Assembly (NCBI GenBank): GCA_018882785.1 | Contig: VERI01000004.1 | Span: 29,218-93,217 of the forward strand | Reading direction: 5' to 3' | DNA from: Burkholderiaceae bacterium | GTDB taxonomy: Bacteria; Pseudomonadota; Gammaproteobacteria; Burkholderiales; Burkholderiaceae_A | Length of the DNA stretch: 64,000 nt | In this document: piece after piece, positions 37,301 through 46,842 of the stretch | How the letters are laid out: every line of letters begins with the position of its first letter | Position numbering within the stretch: the stretch's first letter is position 1 | Made by a program: the position numbers and the translations under genes | The notes under the pieces: model-generated | What the model was told of the DNA's origin: nothing | The model's input: only the letters and a program-made list of their open reading frames with translations | Databases searched by the model: none

Positions 37301-38089
37301 GGTCCAGCCGCCATCCATCGCCCAGGCAACACCACGGACCTGTGTTGCCGCATCTGAGCAGAAAAACACGGCCAACTGCCCCAACTGCTCCGGGGTGACA
37401 AACTCCCCAGAGGGTTGTTTCTCGGCGAGCAGATCGCGCTTGGCATCGTCATTGGAAATTTTCTTTTCTGCTGCGCGCGCATCCACTTGTTTCTGTACAA
37501 GCGGCGTGAGCACCCAGCCGGGACAGATGGCGTTGCAGGTCACAGGCGTGCTTGCACACTCAAGGGCAACTGTCTTGGTGAGGCCGACAATGCCGTGCTT
37601 GGCTGCGACATAGGCACTCTTATTTGCTGATGCCACAAGTCCGTGGGCAGATGCGATATTGATGATGCGGCCAAAGCCACGTTTTTTCATACCGGGCAGT
37701 GCACAGCGCGTTGTATGAAACGCCGATGAGAGATTAATTGCGATGATGGCATCCCAGCGGTCGACCGGAAAATCTTCAATCGCAGAGACGTGTTGAATTC
37801 CAGCGTTATTCACCAGGAAGTCGATTCGACCAAGTTTTGACTCGGTAGCCCGGATCATGTCTTCGATCTCGGAAGGCTTGGACATGTCCGCGCCGTGATG
37901 CAGTACCCGGCCGCCATGCATCGATGAGAGTTCTTGAATCAGGCCGTTAATCATGGATGTCTCGCCGAATCCGTTGAGCATGATGTCGGCGCCTTGCTCG
38001 GCCAGGGCGCGTGCGATTCCGAGGCCAATACCGCTGGTGGAACCAGTAACGAGAGCGACTTTGGAGCGAAATGGGTTGGCTTGCGACAT
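37292..38089 (-). CDS. bdhA: D-3-hydroxybutyrate dehydrogenase
   Basis: Short-chain dehydrogenase of 265 residues that interconverts 3-hydroxybutyrate and acetoacetate with NAD. The glycine-rich TGSTSGIGLGIA is at the N-terminus, and the catalytic Ser147, Tyr160 and Lys164 are in IASAHGL and SAYVAAKHG. The family-typical VTCNAICPGWVLTPLV and KQPSGEFVTPEQL are present. The start at 38089 has GAGGAG just upstream; an ATG at 38137 would overlap the divergent hydrolase. It suggests use of polyhydroxybutyrate or ketone bodies, which would feed the acetyl-CoA enzymes nearby. Confidence 0.92.
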   Translation of the reverse strand: MSQANPFRSKVALVTGSTSGIGLGIARALAEQGADIMLNGFGETSMINGLIQELSSMHGGRVLHHGADMSKPSEIEDMIRATESKLGRIDFLVNNAGIQHVSAIEDFPVDRWDAIIAINLSSAFHTTRCALPGMKKRGFGRIINIASAHGLVASANKSAYVAAKHGIVGLTKTVALECASTPVTCNAICPGWVLTPLVQKQVDARAAEKKISNDDAKRDLLAEKQPSGEFVTPEQLGQLAVFFCSDAATQVRGVAWAMDGGWTAQ

Positions 38090-38130
38090 GGGATCTCCTC
38101 TGGTAACGGGCGGGGTGATAGCATCAAAAC

Positions 38131-39051
38131 ATGGCAATGATAAAGGGTAGCGCCCAGACCGCTGATCAGCCCCGGCGAGGGTCCGTGACCTGCATCAGCA
38201 CTGCCGGGCTGCATCGGATGGCCTATCAGGAATGGGGTGACCCGCATAACACTGATGTGGTGATCTGCGTTCATGGCCTCACCCGTATCAGCGAAGACTT
38301 CCAGGATCTTGCCCGCGGGATTTCAGACCGGTTTCGTGTGGTCTGCCCAGATGTGGTTGGCCGTGGGCGTTCATCCTGGCTGCGAAACCCAATGCTCTAT
38401 GGGGTGCCCCAGTATGTCAGCGATATGGTGACATTGATTGCGCGTCTCAATGTCGATCAGGTCAAGTGGGTGGGCACATCCATGGGCGGGTTAATTGGAA
38501 TGTCGCTTGCCGCGCTCGAGCACTCACCCATTGAGCGACTGGTTCTGAATGATGTCGGTGCTGTCTTAGGCGGCGCTGCACTCGGCCGTATTGCCACGTA
38601 TGTTGGACTGAAGACTGAATTCGATTCCTACGATCAGGCGTACGCCACATGTCGGGCGATATTTTCTGGATTCGGACCGCATTCAGAGCCTCAATGGAAA
38701 CAGTTAATTGATTCCGTGCTCGTCGACCTGCCGGATGGCCGCGTTCGTGTCCATTACGATCCCGCCATCGCTGAGCCATTTCGGCAGGCCTATGGCGCAC
38801 AGGCGGCTGCTGGAAAATCGCCAGACGATCTCAATCTCTGGCCGATTTACGATGCAGTACGTTGTCCTACGCTTCTGCTGCGCGGCGCGGAAAGCGATCT
38901 GTTAACGCGAGAGATTGCCCAGCAGATGTCTGCCCGGGGACCCGCTGCCCAGCTTATGGAGCTGCCTGGTGTTGGACATGCCCCCACACTGATGCACGAC
39001 GACCAGATCTCGGCCGTCCGTAATTTCCTGCTTGCAGATCAGGAGGCCTAA
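38131..39051 (+). CDS. Alpha/beta hydrolase
   Basis: A 306-residue serine hydrolase with the alpha/beta fold. The oxyanion region is CVHGLTRIS, the nucleophile Ser117 is in GTSMGG, the acid is probably Asp in RGAESDLLT and the His is in GVGHAPTL. There is no signal peptide, so it should be cytoplasmic. The gene is divergent from bdhA with 41 bases between; a role with 3-hydroxybutyrate oligomers is possible but is inference from position only. The patatin lipoprotein gene starts 4 bases after its stop. Confidence 0.82.
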   Translation: MAMIKGSAQTADQPRRGSVTCISTAGLHRMAYQEWGDPHNTDVVICVHGLTRISEDFQDLARGISDRFRVVCPDVVGRGRSSWLRNPMLYGVPQYVSDMVTLIARLNVDQVKWVGTSMGGLIGMSLAALEHSPIERLVLNDVGAVLGGAALGRIATYVGLKTEFDSYDQAYATCRAIFSGFGPHSEPQWKQLIDSVLVDLPDGRVRVHYDPAIAEPFRQAYGAQAAAGKSPDDLNLWPIYDAVRCPTLLLRGAESDLLTREIAQQMSARGPAAQLMELPGVGHAPTLMHDDQISAVRNFLLADQEA

Positions 39052-39055
39052 AGCA

Positions 39056-39922
39056 GTGCTGCGACGACAGCTGCTATTGGCTGGCCTGGGCGGGTGGATG
39101 TTGGCGGGCTGCGCGGGCCCTCCTGTGGCGACATCTGAGCGACGCGAAAAATTCGCGCTTGTTCTCGGCGGCGGCGCGGCGCGTGGGTTTGCCCACATTG
39201 GCGTGATCAAGGTGCTTGAGGCCAATGGCATGGTGCCTGACCTCATTGTGGGCACCAGCGCGGGAAGCCTGGTGGGCGCGCTTTATGCATCCGGCATTGA
39301 TGGTTTTGAACTGCAGCGTCTTGGGCTTTCACTGGACGAGGCCACATTTGCGGACTGGACGATTGGCAGTCGGGGCCTCATCAAGGGCGAGGCGCTTGCT
39401 GCCTACGTGAATCAGCAGCTTAAGCAGCAGCCAATCGAACGTTTAAAACGTGCCCTTGCGATTGTCGCCACCGATCTGAGAACGGGCGAGCCGATCGTGT
39501 TTCAGCGGGGCGATACAGGGATGGCGGTGAGGGCATCAAGCGCAGTGCCCGGTATTTTCAGTCCCGTCAAAATTGGTGACCGCGAGTATGTGGATGGCGG
39601 GCTGACCCATCCGGTGCCCGTAGCGATTGCCCGCAGGCTCGGTGCAGATGTGGTGCTGGCGGTGGATATTTCCGCCCGGCCGCGCAATCAGGAGATTGGC
39701 AGTACGGTGGATGTGCTTTTGCAGACATTCACCATCATGGGTGCCCGTATCGGGCAGTATGAGCTGGCGGCCGCTGATATTGTGGTCCGGCCATCAATCG
39801 GGCAGATTCGCGGTACCGATTTTTCTGCGCGGAATATCGCCATTCTCGAGGGGGAGAAGGCGGCCCTTGCGGTGATCGCTGATCTGCGGAAACGGCTCGG
39901 TCCTATTCCAGTTTCGAAATGA
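39056..39922 (+). CDS. Patatin-like phospholipase lipoprotein
   Basis: Patatin-fold acyl hydrolase of 288 residues with a Ser-Asp dyad: Ser68 in GTSAGS and Asp180 in VDGGLTH, plus the oxyanion loop GGGAARGFAH. A lipobox LAGC puts the lipid-modified Cys at residue 19, so it is probably membrane-anchored outside the cytoplasm. The start is GTG 39056 with AGGAGG at 39041-39046; a TTG at 39032 would lie inside the previous gene. It overlaps the convergent NlpC/P60 gene by 20 bases. Relatives include RssA-type proteins, but the substrate is unknown. Confidence 0.87.
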   Translation: MLRRQLLLAGLGGWMLAGCAGPPVATSERREKFALVLGGGAARGFAHIGVIKVLEANGMVPDLIVGTSAGSLVGALYASGIDGFELQRLGLSLDEATFADWTIGSRGLIKGEALAAYVNQQLKQQPIERLKRALAIVATDLRTGEPIVFQRGDTGMAVRASSAVPGIFSPVKIGDREYVDGGLTHPVPVAIARRLGADVVLAVDISARPRNQEIGSTVDVLLQTFTIMGARIGQYELAAADIVVRPSIGQIRGTDFSARNIAILEGEKAALAVIADLRKRLGPIPVSK

Positions 39923-40451
39923 GCCGTCTTGCCTGATCAAAGCGTTTGGCCCAGTAGTCTTGGCTGAGCGACTCAATTCGAACCACACCTCGAGATGTCG
40001 GCGCATGTACAAAGCGTCGATCCCCGAGATAAACACCAACATGAGAATTGGGGCGACCGGTGGTGTTAAAAAACACCAGATCCCCGGGAGACATCGCGTG
40101 TGAGGGTATTGCAGCGCCGATCAGGGCCTGCTCCTCTGTAGTCCGCGGAAACCGCACCCGAAATGCCTCTTGAATAATGTGGGCGACCAGTCCCGAGCAG
40201 TCAAACCCCTCGGTCGGCGAGGCGCCCCCGGCCCGGTAGGGCGTTCCAAGCAGCAGCACGGATCGAGAGGTGATCTCTGAGATCGCCTGTTCCCGCGACA
40301 TGCCCGCCGGCGGCTGAATAAAGGCACCGATTGGCGGCTCTGATCGCCAGGGGGGTGTTGTTGTCACCGGCATCTTTGCCGGACCGGCGCAGCCGGCCAG
40401 CAGGAGCAGCAACATTACTGCCGCGGCGACACGAGTTGGGTCCAGTATCAT
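39903..40451 (-). CDS. NlpC/P60 family peptidoglycan hydrolase lipoprotein
   Basis: A 182-residue cell-wall endopeptidase of the NlpC/P60 type. The lipobox LAGC places the modified Cys at residue 21. The catalytic Cys85 is in FDCSGLV, His137 in NSHVGVYLG and the third residue His149 in FVHAPTS, so the triad is intact. It resembles Spr/MepS-type murein DD-endopeptidases that open the wall for growth. The start at 40451 is preferred over 40484, which is inside the divergent glcG-like gene. The 3' end overlaps the patatin gene. Confidence 0.9.
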   Translation of the reverse strand: MILDPTRVAAAVMLLLLLAGCAGPAKMPVTTTPPWRSEPPIGAFIQPPAGMSREQAISEITSRSVLLLGTPYRAGGASPTEGFDCSGLVAHIIQEAFRVRFPRTTEEQALIGAAIPSHAMSPGDLVFFNTTGRPNSHVGVYLGDRRFVHAPTSRGVVRIESLSQDYWAKRFDQARRLISKLE

Positions 40452-40482
40452 GCGCAGGATTATCGAACAACAAGGACCGATC

Positions 40483-40884
40483 ATGATTCAACGCCCTAGT
40501 CTGACTGAGGAAGATGTCCAGCGCATCGGCGATGCCGCCGTTGCTGAGGCCAAGAAAAATAACTGGAATGTCTCGATTGCGATCTGCGACGAGGGCGGTC
40601 ATTTGGTCTGGCTCAAGCGTCTGGATGGCGCGCCTGCCATCTCTGCGTATATCGCCCCCCAGAAGGCAAAGACCGCAGCCATGGGCCGGCGAGAGTCAAA
40701 GATCTACGAAGACGTCATCAATCAGGGCCGCACTTCTTTTCTGTCTGTTCCCGAGCTCGAGGCCATGCTTGAAGGCGGCGTGCCGATCATGGTGGACGGC
40801 CACTGCCTGGGCGCGGTTGGTGTGTCAGCCGTGAAGTCGAGCGAAGACGCCCAGATCGCGAAGGCGGGGATCGCGGCGCTGTGA
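40483..40884 (+). CDS. GlcG/HbpS-like heme-degradation-fold protein
   Basis: A 133-residue protein of the GlcG/HbpS (DUF336) family, with SIAICDEGGHLVWLKRLDGA near the N-terminus (quoted as family pattern), GGVPIMVDGHCLGAVGVSA and a C-terminal EDAQIAKAGIAAL. Family members bind heme, cobalamin or small ligands or serve as enzyme partners, and the role here is open. No signal peptide. The start at 40483 follows AAGGACC. It is 31 bases divergent from the NlpC/P60 gene and converges on fumarase. Confidence 0.85.
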   Translation: MIQRPSLTEEDVQRIGDAAVAEAKKNNWNVSIAICDEGGHLVWLKRLDGAPAISAYIAPQKAKTAAMGRRESKIYEDVINQGRTSFLSVPELEAMLEGGVPIMVDGHCLGAVGVSAVKSSEDAQIAKAGIAAL

Positions 40885-40912
40885 TCCCCGGGCGGCAGGC
40901 ATTGGAATTGCG

Positions 40913-42427
40913 CTAGGCCGCCATTTTCTCGATTTTGATTTTCCATTCCTTCGGTCCTGTCTCATGGACCGAGGTTCCTGTGGAGTCGACCGCCACCGTG
41001 ACGGGCATGTCTTTCACTTCAAATTCGTAGATCGCCTCCATGCCAAGGTCTTCAAAGCCAACAACGCGTGCGCCGCGAATGGCTTTGCTCACGAGATAAG
41101 CGGCACCACCGACCGCCATCAGATAGGCAGATTTGTGACGTTTAATGGCCTCGATGGCCTCGGGTCCGCGTTCGGCCTTCCCAATCATGGCGATCAGCCC
41201 GGTTTTTGCCAGCATGGTCTCGGTGAATTTATCCATTCTGGTTGCAGTGGTCGGTCCAGCAGGGCCAACCACTTCGTCGCGCACAGGGTCGACAGGGCCG
41301 ACGTAATAGATCACGCGATTTGTGAAGTCCACGGGAAGTTTTTCGCCCTTGTTGAGCATATCGGTGATCCGCTTATGAGCGGCATCACGTCCTGTCAGCA
41401 TCTTGCCGTTCAGCAGTAGGGTCTGGCCGGGCTTCCAGGAGGCGACCTCTGCAGGGGTGAGCGTATCGAGATTCACGCGCTTTGATTTCTCGACGTCTGC
41501 CGACCAGGAAATGTCCGGCCACTGATCCAGTGATGGTGGCTCGAGGTGGGCCGGCCCGGATCCATCGAGATGAAAATGGACATGCCGGGTTGCAGCGCAG
41601 TTCGGAATCATTGCCACGGGCAGGTTGGCCGCGTGTGTTGGGTAGTCCATGATCTTGACATCGACCACGGTGGTCAGTCCGCCGAGACCCTGGGCGCCAA
41701 TGCCCAAGGCATTGACCTTGTTGTAAATCTCAATTCGAAGTTCTTCCAGGCGATTTGCCGGCCCGCGTTTGATGAGTTCGGCCATATCCACGGGATCCAT
41801 GAGAGATTCTTTTGCCAGTAGCGCAGCCTTCTCGGGGGTGCCGCCGATGCCAATACCCAGAATGCCTGGCGGGCACCATCCTGCGCCCATAGTCGGAACG
41901 GTTTTGACCACCCAATCCACAATCGAATCACTCGGATTGAGCATGGCCAGTTTGCTTTTCGCCTCAGAGCCGCCGCCCTTTGCGGCGCAGATGACCTCAA
42001 CGCCTTCGCCAGCGACCATCTCGTAATGAATGACGGCCGGTGTGTTGTCACGTGTATTTTTTCGGGTCCCCGCGGGATCGGCCAGGACCGATGCCCTGAG
42101 CAGGTTGTCCTTGTTTCCGTAGGCCTGACGGACCCCTTCGTTCACCATATCAGCGATGGTCATGGTGGCACCTTCCCATCGTGTATTCATGCCAATTTTT
42201 AGAAAGACAGTCGCAATGCCGGTGTCTTGGCAGATCGGCCGTCGGCCTTCTGCACTCATTCTGCTGTTGGTCAGGATCTGGGCGATGGCATCTCGGGCGG
42301 CCGGATTTTGTTCGCGCTCATAGGCGCTGCCAAGGGCCTGAATGTAGTCCAGTGGGTGGTAGTAGCTAATGAACTGAAACGCATCCGCAATACTTTGGAT
42401 GAAGTCCTTCTGTTGAATCGCGGCCAT
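40913..42427 (-). CDS. Fumarate hydratase, class I ([4Fe-4S])
   Basis: Iron-sulfur fumarase of the TCA cycle, 504 residues, hydrating fumarate to malate. Cluster cysteines are in RPICQDTG, AGWCPPG and PNCAATR. The C-terminal beta domain begins around residue 330 (GKMLTGRDAAHKRI). As a [4Fe-4S] dehydratase it is a client of the isc operon in this window and is oxygen-sensitive. The start at 42427 has AAAGGAG eight bases upstream. It is divergent from acs across a 130-base gap. Confidence 0.94.
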   Translation of the reverse strand: MAAIQQKDFIQSIADAFQFISYYHPLDYIQALGSAYEREQNPAARDAIAQILTNSRMSAEGRRPICQDTGIATVFLKIGMNTRWEGATMTIADMVNEGVRQAYGNKDNLLRASVLADPAGTRKNTRDNTPAVIHYEMVAGEGVEVICAAKGGGSEAKSKLAMLNPSDSIVDWVVKTVPTMGAGWCPPGILGIGIGGTPEKAALLAKESLMDPVDMAELIKRGPANRLEELRIEIYNKVNALGIGAQGLGGLTTVVDVKIMDYPTHAANLPVAMIPNCAATRHVHFHLDGSGPAHLEPPSLDQWPDISWSADVEKSKRVNLDTLTPAEVASWKPGQTLLLNGKMLTGRDAAHKRITDMLNKGEKLPVDFTNRVIYYVGPVDPVRDEVVGPAGPTTATRMDKFTETMLAKTGLIAMIGKAERGPEAIEAIKRHKSAYLMAVGGAAYLVSKAIRGARVVGFEDLGMEAIYEFEVKDMPVTVAVDSTGTSVHETGPKEWKIKIEKMAA

Positions 42428-42557
42428 GGCACAACTCCTTTTTTTCCTGTAGATTTTACGAGCTAGCGCCACCTTGAGATGGGCCGTGAGAGCCCCCTGT
42501 CGCGCCGCAACATAAGAATTCTAAACCGCCACGATCACCACCAAGGGAGCAGTCAAT

Positions 42558-44537
42558 ATGGCAATCGAATCGGTACTACATGAGACCCGTGTATTTCCGC
42601 CGCCCAAAGAATTTGCCGCCAAGGCACGTCTGGGCAGCATGGAGGCCTACCTCGCGATGTGCAAAGAGGCAGACACCAACTATGCGGGGTTCTGGGCGAA
42701 GCAGGCCCGCGCAGAGATCATTTGGAAAAAACCATTCACCCGTACCCTGGATGAGAGCAAGGCGCCGTTTTACAAATGGTTCGATGACGGCACGCTGAAC
42801 GTGTCCTATAACTGCCTGGACCGCCATATCGAGGCGGGCAATGGCGATCGGGTTGCCCTCATCTTCGAGGCCGATGATGGCCAGGTGAGCAAGGTCACTT
42901 ATCAGCAGCTGCACCAGCAGGTCTGCCGACTCGCGAATGCCATCAAGTCGATGGGCTACAAAAAAGGTGATCGCGCCCTGATCTACATGCCGATGTCGGT
43001 AGAGGGCGTTGTCGCGATGCAGGCATGTGCCCGGCTGGGTGTCATCCATTCTGTGGTGTTCGGTGGATTTTCGGCAAAGAGCCTGCAAGAGCGTGTCGTG
43101 GATGCGGGTGCTACCCTGATCATCGCCGCCGACGAGCAGTGCCGCGGTGGCAAGGCGATTTCTCTTAAGCCCGCTGTGGATGAGGCCATTGGACTTGGCG
43201 GCTGCGAGGGCGTCAAAAACGTGATTGTCTACCGGCGCACAGGCGGCAAGATTCCGATGACCGCAGGCCGAGATGTCTACATGGATGACATCTGCAAGAA
43301 CCAGTCAGACAGCTGCGAGCCTGAGTGGGTCGAGGCCGAGCATCCGCTCTTTATTCTGTACACATCGGGCTCAACGGGTAAGCCAAAGGGTGTGCAGCAC
43401 TCTTCCGCTGGCTATCTCCTGCATGCGATTCTCACCATGAAGTACACCTTCGATATTCAGTCGCATGATGTCTTCTGGTGCACCGCTGATATCGGCTGGG
43501 TCACGGGGCATACCTACATCACATACGGTCCGTTGGCCTGTGGTGCGACTGAGATTGTCTTTGAAGGCGTGCCTACGTATCCCGATGCGGGCCGGTTCTG
43601 GAAAATGATTCAGGACCACAAGGTGTCCATCTTTTACACGGCGCCGACGGCAATTCGTTCTCTCATTAAGGCCAATGAGGCAGCGCCGGCGACTGCGCCC
43701 AAGAGTTACAACCTGAGCTCTCTGCGGCTGCTGGGCTCGGTGGGTGAGCCGATCAATCCAGAGGCCTGGATGTGGTACCACACCAATGTGGGTGGCGGCC
43801 GCTGCCCGATTGTGGATACTTTCTGGCAGACCGAGACCGGTGGACACATGATCACGCCCATGCCTGGCGCAACGCCGCTGGTGCCGGGCTCGTGCACCTT
43901 GCCGTTCCCAGGAATACAGGCTGCAATCGTGGATGAGTCCGGCCACGACGTGCCAAACGGGCAGGGCGGCATTTTGGTTGTGAAAAAACCCTGGCCATCG
44001 ATGATCCGCACCATCTGGGGAGATCCCGATCGATTCGTGAAGAGCTACTACCCCGAAGAGCTCGGCGGCAGGCTCTATCTTGCGGGTGACGGTGCGATTC
44101 GAGATAAAGAGACGGGCTATTTCACGATCATGGGCCGTATTGATGACGTGCTCAATGTCTCGGGTCACCGCATGGGTACGATGGAGATCGAATCGGCGCT
44201 GGTTGCAAATCCGATTGTGGCTGAGGCGGCTGTGGTGGGCCGTCCCGATGACACGACAGGCGAGGCAGTGGTGGCCTTCGTGGTGCTGAAGACCGCGCGT
44301 CCTTCGGGCGATGAGGCCAAGAAAATTGCAACTGATCTGCGCAATTGGGTCGGCAAGGAGATTGGTCCGATTGCAAAACCGAAAGAGATTCGATTCGGTG
44401 ACAACCTGCCCAAGACCCGATCCGGAAAGATCATGCGCAGGCTGCTGCGCACGCTCGCGAAGGGTGAAGAGATCACCCAGGACACCTCGACCCTGGAAAA
44501 CCCGGCGATCTTGGATCAGCTCAAGCAGTCCGCCTGA
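42558..44537 (+). CDS. acs: Acetyl-CoA synthetase
   Basis: AMP-forming acetate-CoA ligase of 659 residues. Adenylation motifs are present: [16 protein letters not shown] (phosphate loop), [10 protein letters not shown] and the hinge-adjacent [16 protein letters not shown]. Lys624 in [11 protein letters not shown] is the catalytic lysine that is acetylated in Acs regulation. The start is supported by AAGGGAG at 42543-42549. It allows growth on acetate or reassimilation of overflow acetate and complements bdhA. A strong hairpin follows the stop. Confidence 0.96.
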   Translation: MAIESVLHETRVFPPPKEFAAKARLGSMEAYLAMCKEADTNYAGFWAKQARAEIIWKKPFTRTLDESKAPFYKWFDDGTLNVSYNCLDRHIEAGNGDRVALIFEADDGQVSKVTYQQLHQQVCRLANAIKSMGYKKGDRALIYMPMSVEGVVAMQACARLGVIHSVVFGGFSAKSLQERVVDAGATLIIAADEQCRGGKAISLKPAVDEAIGLGGCEGVKNVIVYRRTGGKIPMTAGRDVYMDDICKNQSDSCEPEWVEAEHPLFILYTSGSTGKPKGVQHSSAGYLLHAILTMKYTFDIQSHDVFWCTADIGWVTGHTYITYGPLACGATEIVFEGVPTYPDAGRFWKMIQDHKVSIFYTAPTAIRSLIKANEAAPATAPKSYNLSSLRLLGSVGEPINPEAWMWYHTNVGGGRCPIVDTFWQTETGGHMITPMPGATPLVPGSCTLPFPGIQAAIVDESGHDVPNGQGGILVVKKPWPSMIRTIWGDPDRFVKSYYPEELGGRLYLAGDGAIRDKETGYFTIMGRIDDVLNVSGHRMGTMEIESALVANPIVAEAAVVGRPDDTTGEAVVAFVVLKTARPSGDEAKKIATDLRNWVGKEIGPIAKPKEIRFGDNLPKTRSGKIMRRLLRTLAKGEEITQDTSTLENPAILDQLKQSA

Positions 44538-44544
44538 GTCTGTG

Positions 44545-44570
44545 GACCGAGGGTGTGGCCACCCTCGGTC
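44545..44570 (+). terminator. Hairpin terminator after acs
   Basis: GACCGAGGGTG and CACCCTCGGTC form a perfect 11-bp stem with a TGGC loop, 8 bases after the acs stop. What follows (TCTGCTACACTTT) is not a clean U-run, so release may be partly Rho-dependent. The next feature is tRNA-Ser. Confidence 0.7.
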
Positions 44571-44639
44571 TCTGCTACACTTTCGCGGCTGAACCTGCCT
44601 AGCCAGATGTTTCCGGGCTGCGGCTTGTCTTCCTCTCGC

Positions 44640-44730
44640 GGAGAGATGGATGAGTGGTTTAAGTCGCACGCCTGGAAAGCGTGTATGGGTTAATAGCCCA
44701 TCGGGGGTTCGAATCCCCCTCTCTCCGCCA
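44640..44730 (+). tRNA. tRNA-Ser (anticodon GGA)
   Basis: A class II tRNA of 91 bases including the encoded CCA. The acceptor arm GGAGAGA pairs with TCTCTCC, the anticodon loop is CTGGAAA with anticodon GGA, there is a long variable arm (GTATGGGTTAATAGCCCATC) and the T-arm is GGGGGTTCGAATCCCCC. The scpB start lies 15 bases after it. Confidence 0.95.
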
Positions 44731-44744
44731 CAACACTTTTATTT

Positions 44745-45308
44745 ATGAATACGGCCCTAGCCAAACAAGTACTTGAGGCCGCCTTGCTCGCACACACCGA
44801 ACCTATGCCGGTGTCCGAACTAAGACGGTTATTTGACGATGAACTCGATGCCGAGACGATTCGCCTGTTGCTCGAAGATCTGCAGCGGGAATGGGTCGGC
44901 CGTGGTGTGGAGCTGGTGCCGCTTGCCTCGGGCTGGCGGTTTCAGACGCGGCCGGAGATGCGTGAGTATCTGGATAAGTTAAAAAACGAAAAACCGCCGC
45001 GATATTCGCGTGCCACGATGGAGACCTTGGCGATCATTGCCTATCGTCAGCCAGTCACGCGCGGTGATATTGAAGACATTCGTGGTGTTGCAGTGGCCAC
45101 ACAGGTGATTAAATCGTTGGAAGATCGTGGCTGGATCGAGGCCATCGGACATCGCGATGCACCCGGTCGTCCGGCGCTCTATGCCACCACGCGTCACTTT
45201 TTAGATGATCTGGGATTGAGATCCCTCGAGGAGTTACCTGCATTGGATGCCAACTGGAGTGACACGGCGGCTGCGCTGCTGCCGGGCGTGTCGGAGACCA
45301 CCCCGTGA
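44745..45308 (+). CDS. scpB: Segregation and condensation protein B
   Basis: Winged-helix partner of the ScpA kleisin and SMC in chromosome condensation. It is 187 residues with two winged-helix domains; the second has the conserved [21 protein letters not shown] (quoted in part) and [18 protein letters not shown]. The stop overlaps the rluB GTG start (GTGA), so the pair is coupled. ScpA is not in this window. Confidence 0.93.
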   Translation: MNTALAKQVLEAALLAHTEPMPVSELRRLFDDELDAETIRLLLEDLQREWVGRGVELVPLASGWRFQTRPEMREYLDKLKNEKPPRYSRATMETLAIIAYRQPVTRGDIEDIRGVAVATQVIKSLEDRGWIEAIGHRDAPGRPALYATTRHFLDDLGLRSLEELPALDANWSDTAAALLPGVSETTP

Positions 45309-46663
45309 GTGATCAGGAGCAGGACATCAAGGTGGATGAACCATCGGTGCCACCGCTTGACAGTGAGCAGCCGGAGCCCCCGATCGCGCTGCAGCCGGGG
45401 CAGCAGGCACAGCCGCACGACGAGCCGCCGGCAGAGCCGATTCCGTTTTTTGCCCAGCAGGGGGTAAGCCCGAAAGTCGATGGACCATCACGAGCGGGTC
45501 TGGACTACGATCCTCCGAAGTTGCACAAGGTGCTTGCGGATGCGGGCGTGGGCTCTCGTCGCGAGATGGAGGAACTGATTCTCGCGGGCCGTGTTTCGGT
45601 AAACGGTACCCCTGCCCATATTGGCCAGCGAATCCTGCACTCGGATCAGGTCAAGGTGAATGGAAAGCCGATTCGCATTCGTGTCGCGCCGCCGCCGGTC
45701 CGGGTCCTGGCGTATCACAAGCCAAGCGGTGAGATCGTTACCCGCGATGATCCGCAACAGAGAATCACCGTATTTAAGAAATTGCCGTCGGTGCGTTTTG
45801 GCCGTTGGATTGCGGTGGGCAGGCTGGATATGAATACAGAGGGACTGTTGTTATTTACGACCTCCGGTGATTTGGCCAATCGCTTAATGCATCCGCGATC
45901 CCAGGTTGAGCGTGAATACGCGGTGCGTCTGCTGGGTGAATTGACCCCGGATGCGCGCGGACAGTTGCTTGAAGGAATTGCGCTCGATGATGGCCCCGCT
46001 AAATTCGAGTCGATCGACGATGCGGGCGGTGAGGGTGCGAACCACTGGGTTCGGGTGGTCATTACTGAGGGCCGCAACCGTGAAGTGCGCCGTATGTTTG
46101 AAAAGGTGGGCCTGACCGTCAGTCGGCTGATCCGTATTCGATATGGCCAGGTGGCACTGCCGCCGGGCCTGCGGCGCGGCCAGTCGGTCGATCTCGGAGA
46201 AGCTGAGGTTCAGTCCCTTTGCCAGTCGGTCGGTCTGCGTTCTGCCGGTCAGGATGCCGGCCGCGGCCAGGGGCCTCGGCGTGGCGCTGGCCCGCGTGGC
46301 GGCCGTCCACAACAGAAACGTCCCGGCCGGCCCGGACCGCAGGATTGGCATTCACCGAGCAGCGTGGCCCGTGTGCGCACCGATGATCGTCCCTTAATCG
46401 ACGATGAAGATCTCTCTGAACCACATCCGGACGATGAGTGGCAGCCCTCGGGGCCAGACGCCCATCTCTCGCACCTGGGAGCGGGACCGAAGAAACGCCC
46501 CCAAGGCCCTAAAAAGCCCAACCCCCTGCAGACGTCCTGGGGTGCTGCTAAACCTGCGGGCGCCTCTTTGTCTGCCCCTCAGCGTCCTGATGGCGGCAGC
46601 AAAAAACCACGCGGTGCACGGCCGGGAAAGCGGCCTGGATTCAAGCCCCGCAAAACCCCGTAG
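45305..46663 (+). CDS. rluB: 23S rRNA pseudouridine synthase (RluB-type) with long terminal extensions
   Basis: RsuA/RluB-family pseudouridine synthase, 452 residues against about 290 in E. coli RluB. An acidic Pro-rich N-terminal extension (1-70) precedes the S4 RNA-binding domain (about 71-130). The catalytic core follows with Asp175 in [13 protein letters not shown], then [13 protein letters not shown]. From about residue 305 to the end runs a low-complexity tail rich in Gly, Arg, Pro and Lys, as in many betaproteobacterial homologues. RluB, rather than RluE/F, is inferred from the scpB neighbour. The start is GTG 45305. Confidence 0.88.
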   Translation: MSDQEQDIKVDEPSVPPLDSEQPEPPIALQPGQQAQPHDEPPAEPIPFFAQQGVSPKVDGPSRAGLDYDPPKLHKVLADAGVGSRREMEELILAGRVSVNGTPAHIGQRILHSDQVKVNGKPIRIRVAPPPVRVLAYHKPSGEIVTRDDPQQRITVFKKLPSVRFGRWIAVGRLDMNTEGLLLFTTSGDLANRLMHPRSQVEREYAVRLLGELTPDARGQLLEGIALDDGPAKFESIDDAGGEGANHWVRVVITEGRNREVRRMFEKVGLTVSRLIRIRYGQVALPPGLRRGQSVDLGEAEVQSLCQSVGLRSAGQDAGRGQGPRRGAGPRGGRPQQKRPGRPGPQDWHSPSSVARVRTDDRPLIDDEDLSEPHPDDEWQPSGPDAHLSHLGAGPKKRPQGPKKPNPLQTSWGAAKPAGASLSAPQRPDGGSKKPRGARPGKRPGFKPRKTP

Positions 46664-46667
46664 CGCC

Positions 46668-46696
46668 TTGCGCCCGGGCTGAGTCTTCAGTAAAAT
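46668..46696 (+). promoter_or_regulatory. Candidate sigma-70 promoter before the rimP-nusA-infB operon
   Basis: TTGCGC (46668-46673) and TAAAAT (46691-46696) lie 17 bases apart, matching consensus at four and five of six positions. It sits just after the rluB stop and would give a transcript beginning near 46703. Confidence 0.65.
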
Positions 46697-46702
46697 CAAG
46701 CA

Positions 46703-46774
46703 CATACGACGCGATGTGAGGGTGAGATCGGCGTCATAAACAAGAAATGGGCTTCACAGAGCCCATTTTTTTTT
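46703..46774 (+). ncRNA. rimP leader RNA, a putative attenuator
   Basis: About 70 transcribed bases lie between the candidate promoter and a strong intrinsic terminator, with no gene in them. rimP starts 68 bases beyond. Attenuator-like leaders before rimP are known in other bacteria. The 5' boundary is estimated from the promoter, and no alternative antiterminator pairing was established by eye. Confidence 0.5.
46745..46774 (+). terminator. Intrinsic terminator upstream of rimP
   Basis: AAATGGGCT and AGCCCATTT form a perfect 9-bp stem with a TCACAG loop, and the T-tract continues through 46774. This is the best Rho-independent terminator in the window, placed before, not after, an essential operon. 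Confidence 0.85.
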
Positions 46775-46842
46775 GCAGTTGATTTTGTTTCGGTGGTCGA
46801 TGCGGTGGGTAATCCGCCGGTCCTCGGAGAGGCGTTGGAGGC

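Noticed and set aside
43371..44669. A 432-residue minus-strand frame opposite acs.
   Set aside because: It lies fully across conserved Acs catalytic motifs on the other strand, has His/Arg-rich composition typical of antisense frames and no recognisable domain.
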